15,701 nt of DNA from Sporisorium sorghi (taxonomy: Eukaryota; Basidiomycota; Ustilaginomycetes; Ustilaginales; Ustilaginaceae). A program made the translations under genes and the position numbers. The notes beneath the pieces were generated by a model that was given only the letters and a program-made list of their open reading frames with translations, was not told the origin of the DNA and made no database searches. The DNA is taken from assembly GCA_023212695.1 (NCBI GenBank), contig JALCCG010000392.1:1-15701 (forward strand), written 5' to 3'. This document shows positions 1 through 7,800 of this stretch, one piece after another. The first letter of the stretch is position 1. Every line of letters starts with the position of its first letter.

Positions 1-1
1 T

Positions 2-520
2 GCTGGCTTCAGTAGCAAGCTCATCAAGCCAACAGTCAAGTTTGGTGGTGGTTCAATCATGATCTGGGGCTGCATGATGTGGGAAGGTGTTGGAGGCATG
101 CACATGGTGCTTGGTAGGATGGACTCAGTCCAGTACATCAGCATCTTGGATGAGAAACTCATTCAGACCATGTCGGATCTGCGATACAAGCACAGCTACC
201 GCAGTCTCATTTTTCAGCAAGATGGCGACCCAAAACACACATCAAAGAGGATGAAGAACTGGCTCCAGAGCAAGAACATTGAGATGATGGAATGGTCAGC
301 CCAATCACCGGACCTCAATCCCATAGAGCACCTTTGGCAAGTCTTGAAACAGCGGCTCTCAAAGTATAACACCATCACAAAGTCAGAAGGTGAGCTGCTG
401 CAGCGCTGCAAGGCAGAATGGGCAGCCATCACACCAGAGATATGCTGCAATCTCATAGAGAGCATGCCAAGGCAGGTACAGGCAGTCCTCAAGGCAAAGG
501 GAGGGAACACCAAGTACTAA
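2..520 (+). CDS. Tc1-family transposase, C-terminal part (5' end outside window)
   Basis: This is the C-terminal 172 residues of a Tc1/mariner-superfamily transposase (DDE_3-type RNase H-like catalytic domain), which would cut and paste its own element at TA dinucleotides. The frame is open from the window edge. The residues before the first ATG (59) include KPTVKFGGGSIMIWGCMM, a typical Tc1 core block, so the true start lies upstream and the ATG at 59 is internal. Two catalytic acidic residues are visible: Asp in FQQDGDPKHTS and Glu in SPDLNPIEHLW, with exactly 34 residues between them (DD34E, the Tc1 spacing). The first catalytic Asp should lie upstream or near the edge and cannot be checked. 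There is no frameshift or internal stop in the visible part, and the gene ends at TAA 518-520. Whether the element is active cannot be judged without its 5' half. Confidence 0.9.
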   Translation, partial: AGFSSKLIKPTVKFGGGSIMIWGCMMWEGVGGMHMVLGRMDSVQYISILDEKLIQTMSDLRYKHSYRSLIFQQDGDPKHTSKRMKNWLQSKNIEMMEWSAQSPDLNPIEHLWQVLKQRLSKYNTITKSEGELLQRCKAEWAAITPEICCNLIESMPRQVQAVLKAKGGNTKY

Positions 521-646
521 CTGTAGTGAGTGATGATCAATGGCAAGCAAGTGTCAATCTTGGTGTGAGGAGAAATGTCGAAAATCAAGAAGAAAAAAAT
601 CCCACAGCTGGCAGGCAGTCTGAATTTTCCGAATTTCCAGTGGAGC

Positions 647-772
647 TCACTGGCTCTGAGAGCCGACAAAGCTCCACCTGAGGCTGACGGCTCTCAGAGC
701 CAATGGAAATTCCAAAATTCCGAATTTTTCATCAGCCTCAGGTGGAGCTTTGATGGCTCTCAGAGCCAGTGA
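647..772. repeat. Palindrome-rich fold-back inside the transposon 3' region
   Basis: Two arms, 647-687 and 732-772, are reverse complements at 39 of 41 positions (mismatches only in the GAC/GAT triplets at 665-667 and 752-754). They enclose a 44-base loop. The 13-base odd palindrome GGCTCTSAGAGCC occurs three times, at 652-664, 689-701 (inside the loop) and 755-767. A further near-palindrome centred on GAGCTC covers 637-653. A block at 623-639 is also almost the reverse complement of 704-719. The region could fold into alternative hairpins as DNA or RNA. Its function is unknown; candidates are a subterminal repeat of the element or a remnant of a nested miniature element. Confidence 0.85.
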
Positions 773-796
773 AAATTGCAAATTTTGGAGCTCCAG

Positions 797-806
797 AAAC
801 TGTCCC
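797..806 (+). repeat. Internal inverted copy of the candidate terminal-repeat core
   Basis: AAACTGTCCC here is the exact reverse complement of GGGACAGTTT at 981-990. Weak similarity continues inward on both sides (a shared CTGAT block about 8-10 bases further in). This gives an imperfect inverted pair about 175 bases apart. It may be a subterminal transposase-binding repeat. However, it is inverted rather than direct relative to the terminus, so it does not match the usual IR/DR layout of Tc1 elements. Confidence 0.5.
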
Positions 807-978
807 AAAGAGAACCTGATCTGTGACTTTTTTTGATGCTCAAAAACTTGTTCTTTGTCAACAATGGATTGCATAGCCTTGTAGAGCAGAAGCAGAGCTT
901 TCCAATGGTATAAGGCATCAATGGTATTGCTTGGATGGTTGCTGAGCAATGGAGTGATTTGTGGTGATATCAGATTTC

Positions 979-1004
979 ATGGGACAGTTTGTGTGCGCGC
1001 TGTA
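979..1004. repeat. Candidate right terminal inverted repeat of the Tc1-like element
   Basis: The sequence ends ...GGGACAGTTTGTGTGCGCGCTGTA. Its complement begins TA-CAGCGCGCACACAAACTG, consistent with a TA target site followed by a CAG-type Tc1/mariner end. After it the DNA changes to an AT-rich block and then to host promoter-like sequence. The matching left end lies outside the window, so this assignment is an inference. Confidence 0.4.
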
Positions 1005-1041
1005 CAATTTGCTCTCATCGCCCACTTGGATTTATGAAATT

Positions 1042-1075
1042 AAATTAAATTTAATTTTATTTTATTTTATTTTAT
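1042..1075. repeat. AT-only palindrome followed by (ATTTT)n
   Basis: A perfect 16-base AT palindrome (1042-1057, AAATTAAATTTAATTT) runs into four ATTTT-like units (about 1055-1075). The block sits between the candidate transposon end and the MADS-box promoter. It could be a nucleosome-poor or matrix-like AT island; nothing more can be said. Confidence 0.8.
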
Positions 1076-1760
1076 CTCTCGATCAAATCACCAGGCAACG
1101 CACCCACAGACGAGACGAGAGGCGGCCTTTGAAATCAAATTCATTCTTTTCATCCGACAGCACAGCGCAGCGCAGCTCAACGGCGAATGCTGCTTGCTCT
1201 TCAGTTGCCGCTGCGACGCCTTGAGCTTGAGTTGGGCGACTTTGCAGCAAAGGCGAGAAGCCAAGCAAGCCTTGTCCTTGTCGCATCCGCTTCTCAACAC
1301 CCGTCATCCCTCGCTCTCTCCATCACATCGCAACACCCTCGGATCCTCTCCGAACTTGGTCAACTCCACTCCGCACTGCATCATCCGACAAGCTCTGGAG
1401 GCAGCACGACGTTTCATCGACTGCACTCGGCGCATTGCACGCTGAAACAACAGTCATCGGACTACTAGCACTTGGATCGATCCACTCACGCTGTCGGCTG
1501 CGGCATCACACCACCTTCTCTCATCCGAAGTAGACCCAATCGTGAATTGATGGCGGACATACAGTAGCTAACTCGACACCACAAAGGTTCAATTCTCGCT
1601 CGCAGACGCATCATCTACTCTGCTCTGCAATTCAAACTCGGTCAAAGACGTTGATCGCAGATTCACATTCCCAAAACCATCCTTGACTCTCAGCTACGCG
1701 GGCATTATACACGCACCCGCGCACCTTTTTTTCTTGGAAAGGAATTCAACATAGATCACC
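1076..1760 (+). promoter_or_regulatory. Promoter and 5' leader region of the MADS-box gene
   Basis: This is 685 bp without a credible gene. It is moderately pyrimidine-rich, with many CTCTC and CATC runs typical of fungal leaders. A short T tract occurs at about 1727-1734, and a good initiation context (CACCATGGG) closes the region. No clear TATA box is seen. A minimal upstream ORF lies at 1550-1567. Short open frames between 1083 and 1468 on both strands overlap each other, show no recognisable domain and are left out. Confidence 0.5.
1550..1567 (+). other. Possible 5-codon upstream ORF
   Basis: An ATG at 1550 opens a five-codon frame (MADIQ) closed by TAG at 1565-1567, 193 bases before the main start. 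It would matter only if transcription starts upstream of 1550, which the sequence alone does not show. Such uORFs are common in long fungal leaders. Confidence 0.25.
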
Positions 1761-2525
1761 ATGGGTCGCAAAAAGATCAAGATCCAGCCCATCAAGGAGG
1801 ATCGCAACCGCTCTGTCACCTATCTCAAGCGCAAAGCCGGTCTCTTCAAAAAGGCGCACGAACTCGCCGTCTTGACCGATTCGCAGGTGGCCGTCATCGT
1901 CTTTGGCCACAATGGCAAGCTCGCCGAGTTCTGCTCCACCGACATCGACCTCCTCCTCTTGCGCTACACCGAATACGATGGCGTAGCCGAGAGGAAAGGC
2001 CCGCACAACTACCTCAACAACGACAAGGACTCGGACGACAACGATGATGATAATGATAATGACAATGACAATGCCAGCGGCGACGGTCCCGACGACGACG
2101 ATTCTGCCGGCCACAGCGGTGTCAACAGCCGAGGCGCAGGCGGAGGACGAGCAAGCGGCAGCAACTCGAGATCCGTGAGCGGCGTCAAGCGGAAAGCGGA
2201 GCAGGCGTCTCCACCACGCAGCAATCATCATCCCAACCGCTACACCGCCGTGTTGCCAGGTGCGTCATCGGCGGCGAAGCAGACCGTCAATGCTGCCATT
2301 CGTCAGAAGAACCACAACCGCTCCTCGACCAATCCAGCGCTTGCAGGCCAAATCACAAGCCAAACGTCTTCTTTTGAATCGTCGCCCTTTGCTCAGTCTT
2401 TCATGGCTAGTTCCAGCATGCCTCACAGCATGGTGGGAGCAGCCATGTCCAACACGGGTGCAATGGTTGCTGCTCCACCAATGGCGGCTATCAATACCAA
2501 CAACAGCAGCGGCAGCAGCAGCAGC

Positions 2526-2590
<65 letters not shown>

Positions 2591-3755
2591 GACGGCAGGG
2601 CAAGGCGGTGCTAGCGTCTCATCGACCAATCCAACCCGAGCAGAAGCGATCGCCAACATGTCGATCTCCATGCCTGCCAACGACCGCTTGTCCCTCTTTG
2701 TCTCGCCCGCCACGCCTGGCTTTGGTCTCACGCCTGGCGGCTCGGTCGTCACGCCCGGTGGCAGACGATTCAGCTTTTCCGACGTTCTCACGCGAGGCTC
2801 GAGCAGCGCCATGATGCAGCGACCCGTCACAGCCAACTCTCTGATGCCACCGAGCTTCTACGATCCTTTCGGACTAGCTGCGCCAACACAGCCGCCGCAC
2901 GCATTCAACTCGATCTCTCCCAGTGTGTCACCTCAGCCGCCACAGGCCAAGTCCGGTTCCAACGCCGCTGGTGCATTGCTTCGACCTGGCATCGCACTGG
3001 AAGCATCACCGACTCCATTCCCGGACTTTCGCTCCGGCACGCCCCTCGTAACGAGACCCGCTTCCACGGGCGAACAGCGCTCGGCAGCGCCAGGCTACAA
3101 CAACGCAACGTTTGCGTCAAGCTCGGGACCAGCACTCACGCCTGCCAACACCACTATGGCGCCTGCCGCTAACATCGTGCGACCATTCACTGCTGCCGCC
3201 AATTTCGAACTGCCCAGCACGTCCACCAACCATCTTGCCGTGCCCGTCGCCAACTTCCATGCCAGCTCAGCGTCGCCCGTGCCTCACGCATCGTCGTCGG
3301 TAGCGATCAATGCGTCAGGGATGCTGCCCACCGTTTTCGATGCTAGCCCGTTTGTTGGAGCGGCGGGTCTCAAGAGCTCGGCAACGCCGTTTGGCGGCTC
3401 GCAGACGAGCTCAGCCACGCCCGAGTTGATCTCGCACGGAAACAGCGCCTCGGCCGTGCGAGGCGAAATGGGCGGATCTGCACCGAGATCGTCCCTGTCG
3501 ACGGATGGAGAGACGCCGCCTGTTCATGGTGGTGATCGTGGCGGTGCTGCGATGGGACATGCTCAGTTCGTTGGCGACCAGGACAAGCTGGACCCAAATG
3601 CAGCATGGCTCCATCTGGCACCAGGCACAGATGCCAGGGCGGACGCGAGCATTTCAGCGCAAGCCCCGCTGGTGCAGCCCGTGCCGATCAACCCAACCCA
3701 GACGCTGGGCTCTGTTCCGTTCGATCTCAACTTTCCAGCTCAGCCGACGCAGTGA
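1761..3755 (+). CDS. rlm1: MEF2-class MADS-box transcription factor (Rlm1-type)
   Basis: The 664-residue nuclear factor starts directly with the MADS DNA-binding domain (residues 1-60: [11 protein letters not shown], then [17 protein letters not shown]). A MEF2 extension follows at about 61-85 with LLLRYTEYD. That extension separates it from SRF/Mcm1-type proteins and points to the Rlm1/Smp1 branch. In yeast, Rlm1 is activated by the cell-wall-integrity MAP kinase Slt2 and turns on wall genes through CTA(A/T)4TAG sites. The rest is low complexity: an acidic D/N stretch (88-116), a basic KRK patch (143-145), a 21-Asn tract (256-276), then Ser/Pro/Ala-rich sequence with about 17 S/T-P sites. 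Four of those (S315, T318, T324, T331) fall within 17 residues. The start is fixed by the MADS domain and a good ATG context. No intron is needed. The MEF2-class assignment is firm; orthology to Rlm1 and its pathway role are inferred. Confidence 0.9.
2526..2588 (+). repeat. Pure (AAC)21 microsatellite coding poly-Asn
   Basis: Twenty-one uninterrupted AAC codons encode residues 256-276 of the MADS-box protein, preceded by AGC (Ser) codons. Because the triplet is pure at the DNA level, replication slippage would change the length in whole codons without breaking the frame. Confidence 0.97.
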
Positions 3756-4266
3756 TCTCTCAACTTAGCTCGCCAATCGATTCTCGCTGATGGGGAAGAG
3801 CTCTCGACTCGAACCGCTTCTTGTCAACTGTATTTCTATGTCATTCCGCCAGGTTACCGGGGTGCTCCTTCACCACCTGCTCTGTCTCTCTCGTCTCGTT
3901 CCAAACGGCTCGTCACACCATTCACGCTTATGTGGCGGCCGTTGCCAAAATTTTGCTTCAAGAGGCTCGCCTTTTTGCGCTTGGCCTCATCCACTTTGTG
4001 CTCATACACACTTCTGCCTTTGCTCCAGTCCGTCAAGGATAGATCCGGAATCAACGAGGAAGCTGCTTGGGCTTTGTAACATTACTGACTAGGGATTCGC
4101 ACATGTCTTTGTCTCGCTTAATCCGAATTCTCCGGAGTAGCATTGTGAGACTGCCAACGATTGATCGCAAGGCTGTGGACGAGGAAGGTGCGCGAGATGA
4201 AGAGCGTCGACGTGGACGTGTGCGGTGGGCGAGTAAGCAGGAAAACCTAACAAATAGAAATTTGCG

Positions 4267-4294
4267 AAAAAAAAAAAATCAAAAAAAAAAAAAA
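4267..4294. promoter_or_regulatory. Double poly(dA:dT) tract upstream of VPS10
   Basis: A12 (4267-4278) and A14 (4281-4294) are separated only by TC. Poly(dA:dT) tracts of this size exclude nucleosomes in fungal promoters. This one lies about 580 bp before the VPS10 start, so it is a plausible promoter element. The role is inferred. Confidence 0.5.
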
Positions 4295-4831
4295 TTTCAA
4301 AAATCCACGAGGCCAAGACGAAGCGCAAAGTTGTTTGCTGCTGAGCTGTCACCAGCGGCGAGATGCACGGGCTGCCGCGCCCTCTCCGCGATCTGATGAT
4401 GATTTTGGTGTTGCTGCGTTCCCGTCGATCGAAGCTGGAGAGATCGTCTCTGTGATACCACCATCACCATCACCTCTTCGCTACAGCCACTTCAAGCAAC
4501 ACGAAGCTGCGCGAACGTCGCTTTTGCAATCACTTGGCTCGATCGCTGCTCTGGATCACACGCACCAACGGAAGAGCTCCGATCGACCCGCACCCGTTTT
4601 CGCAGCTCCCGACGAGTTCTTATCGTAAAGCGCGACCCCCGACGGATCGTCCGACACATCACTGTCTTTACTCCCTTCTCTTCCTATCGGATCCAGCTCG
4701 ACGCAATCAGCTCTCACTCTACTGGATCACTCGAGAAGCGCAACCAGCCCCCATTCCCTTTGAATGCATTGCACAGCCTCACAACGACGGCATCTCCACC
4801 AACAGTCACGACACCGCACACTGCACTGCAC

Positions 4832-4862
4832 TGCTGAGCTGAGCTGAGCTGAGCTGAGCTGA
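4832..4862. repeat. (GAGCT)5 pentanucleotide array in the VPS10 leader
   Basis: Five perfect tandem GAGCT units (4836-4860), with a partial TGCT before them and GA after, end 12 bases before the VPS10 ATG. The array is probably inside the 5' UTR. The same unit appears as a shorter array (11373-11387) upstream of the HAM1-like gene. Confidence 0.95.
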
Positions 4863-4874
4863 CATCCTCCAAGC

Positions 4875-7800
4875 ATGGCTGCAGCAGCTCTTCGGCGCAG
4901 TTGGAGGCGGTTGTCTCTGCTCACGCTCGCCTCTTTCCTCTGCACTTTGCTCCTCCTACCATCCCTCACATCCGCAGCAGGACCAGGCATCAAGGTATCG
5001 CGCTTTGCGCATCTCCCTTCCAAGGTTAGCTACTTCGACGACAGCACCGTCGCACTCTACCACGATGCTACTGCTGGCATCGTCTATCGCTCCGAAGATG
5101 AAGGCAAAAACTGGTCGCCCGTCTCGGGCTCCTCGGCAGGCAAAGCAGCCATGCTCGTGCCTCATCCTTACGACAAGAAGCAGGCCTTCATCCTCTCCCG
5201 CGAGACCATCCACTGGCGATCGATAGACCGCGGCAAGACGTGGCAAGAGTTCCTCACGCCAGAACCACCAGCAACTCGCGCTGGTCCACCCATGGAGTTC
5301 CATGCCGACGAAAAGCACTGGGACTGGATCATCTTTACCGGCAAAAAGTGCTCCATGTGGACACCCTGGGGCGGCAGGATCTGCCACGATGAAGCCTACT
5401 ACACCACCAATGCATTCGCCACCAACCCACCCAGGCTCTTGGAGTTTGTCATGCACTGCAACTGGGCCAAGGCCACACCCGAGATGGAAACCAGCCCAGA
5501 CGCACTCAAGCGCATCTTTTGCATCGCATGGGAGGATGCGCAGGAGCAGAGGCGAGCCTTGGTGGGCGGCGCAGGAAGCGACTCGACGAGGCTATTCCAG
5601 TCGGATGACTTCTTCAAGACGAAAAAGATGGTCGAGCTCGATATGGGCAGGAACGCCAAGCAATTTGCCGGCCTCGGTCCCTCCAAGAGGTTCCTCGTCA
5701 CCGCGCTGCGCGATTCGCAGGGCAGCTCGACAAAGGCAGGCACAGAAATGGCGCTCTTCGTCACCAGAGATGGCGTCAAGTGGGAAAAGGCCCGGTTCCC
5801 GCACGGCTCGGAGCTTCGCGAGAATGCCTACACGGTGGTCGACAGCACTTCGCACTCGATCATGGTAAACGTCGTCGACTCGATCTACGACAACACAGGT
5901 GTGCTGTTTACGAGCGACAGCACGGGCACACAATTTGTCGAATCGCTGCGTGGCACGCGTCGAACACCGCAAGGCCTTGTCGACTTTGAGCACTTGGTCA
6001 AGATCGACGGCGTCGGCATCGCCAACGTACAGGCCGAAGGCGAGGGCGATGTGCGTTCCGTGATCACCTTTGACGACGGAAGCAGCTGGCACACGCTCAA
6101 GCCACCTACGCAAGACGACAAGGGCAAACGCATCGACTGCGACCCGAGCGACACCAAAAACTGTGCTCTCCACCTCTGGTCCGTCTCGGGCAAGACCAAC
6201 GTCGGCAAGCTGTTCTCTTCAGTTGCGCCCGGCTTTGTCATGGGCGTCGGCACCATCGGCAAAGGCCTGAAGGACTACGACGAGTGCGACACCTTCCTCA
6301 GCACCGACGCCGGTCGCACATGGAGCATGGTCTCGCGCGATGCGCACAAGTTCGAGTTTGGCGACCAGGGCTCCGTGCTCGTCATTGTCGACGACGAGGA
6401 TGTCACCGACCACGTTTCGTACTCGACCAACTTTGGCAAATCCTGGACCAAGCTCAACCTCGGTGTCAAGATGAGGGCCAAGATGTTGACGACCATCCCG
6501 GACAGCACGTCGCTCAAGTTCTTGCTGGTGGGGAGTCAGACGAGGAGCCAAGCGGGTTCCGACGATCGCAACGTCGCCGTCTTTCTCGATTTTGCAGAGA
6601 TGAAGAAGCGCAAGTGCTCCGACCGTGACATGGAAAAGTGGTATGTACAGGCTGCAGCCGACGGCAGCTGTCTCATGGGTCACAAGCAGTGGTACAAGCG
6701 CAGAAAGGCCGATGCAGACTGCTTCGTCCAGGACAAGTTCCACGATCCCGAGGGCAAGGAGGATCCCTGTCCCTGTACCGATGCCGACTACGAGTGCGAT
6801 TTCGGCTTTGTGCGCGACACGCAGGGCAGCTGTGTGCCGACGGGCAACGAGCACATCCCCGAAGGTGCCTGTGCCAAGCCAGACGACACGTACCTCGCCT
6901 CGTCCGGCTACCGCAAGGTGCCAGGCAACACGTGCGACGCCAGCAAGGGCATCCATAAGGACGAAAAGACGCAAAAGTCGTGCAGCGGCAAGAACGTGCC
7001 GCAGCAGGGCAAGGTGTTGCACAAGTCGTTTACCTTCCCATCGCTCGTCGTCGACAAGATGTACTTCCCGGAATCCTCGAGCGTGCTTGTGCAGCTGGCC
7101 GACGGCAGCGTCTTTCAGTCGCTCAACGACGGATACTCATGGAAGCAGCTTGTCGCCGACGGCTCGTCCGCATCTGGCGAAGACCGCTTCCTCACCATGG
7201 CGCTGCACGCCTACGATCCGAAACGCGGCTATCTGGTCACCGCAGGCCAGCGAGTGTACTACACCACCAACCAGGGTGTCAGCTGGAACTGGTTCACTGC
7301 GCCTCTCCCCGCCAATGGTTTGGGCATCAACATCCTCGACTTCCACCCGGACAAGTCGGACTGGTTGATCTGGATTGGCAGCCGCGACTGCACCTTCTCC
7401 ACGGGCAAGGACTGCCATGCCGAGGCGTGGTACTCGGACAGCAATGGCGCCAAGTGGGACAAGCTCGAAACCTACGTGCGCACGTGCTCGTGGGCGCGCG
7501 ACAAGAAGCTCAAGATGGACCCTCGCACCATCTTTTGCGAGAGCTACCAGGACAAGCAGGGCAACCAGCGTGATTTCACCGCAGCGAATCGACTTCAGCT
7601 CATCCGCGGCGATGACTTCTATCGCAAACGCGCCCGTATCTTTGATGCCATTGTTGGATTTGCCGTCTTTGAGCAGTACCTCGTGGTGGCCGAGTACGTC
7701 ACGACGACGTCGGCTCCTACGCTCAAGCTCCAGGTCTCGCTCAATGGTCGCGACTTTGCAGAAATCCACTTCCCTCCGGGCATGGAGCTCGGCACGCGCG

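Larger units (their letters stand above)
1..1004 (+). mobile_element. Tc1/mariner-type DNA transposon, 3' portion
   Basis: The left part of this element lies outside the window. What is visible is the end of a DD34E transposase gene, about 480 bp of AT-richer non-coding DNA with strong palindromes, and a candidate right end near 1003-1004. Read inward from that end, the complementary strand starts TACAGCGCGCACACAAAC, which fits a Tc1/mariner terminus (TA target followed by CAG). The exact right border is inferred, because the left inverted repeat needed to prove it is not in the window. The element sits in the same orientation as the host genes and ends about 750 bp before the MADS-box start codon. 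Confidence 0.6.
3756..4874. other. 1.1 kb spacer between the MADS-box gene and VPS10
   Basis: No convincing gene is seen. The first few hundred bases should hold the 3' UTR and termination signals of the MADS-box gene; no clear AATAAA is present. The right half should hold the VPS10 promoter and leader. Short open frames (for example 3790-4092, 4067-4396, 4335-4628, 4534-4842) overlap one another, show no domain and lack the codon bias of the real genes. Recognisable elements are the two poly(A) tracts and the GAGCT array listed separately. Confidence 0.7.

Noticed and set aside
59..520. A complete small gene starting at ATG 59
   Set aside because: The frame is open to the window edge and the residues before ATG 59 are conserved Tc1 transposase sequence, so this is the tail of a larger gene.
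1565..1596. A tRNA-like A box (TAGCTAACTCG) and B box (GGTTCAATTCT)
   Set aside because: The boxes are only about 21 bases apart, too close for a tRNA, and no acceptor or anticodon stem can be drawn.
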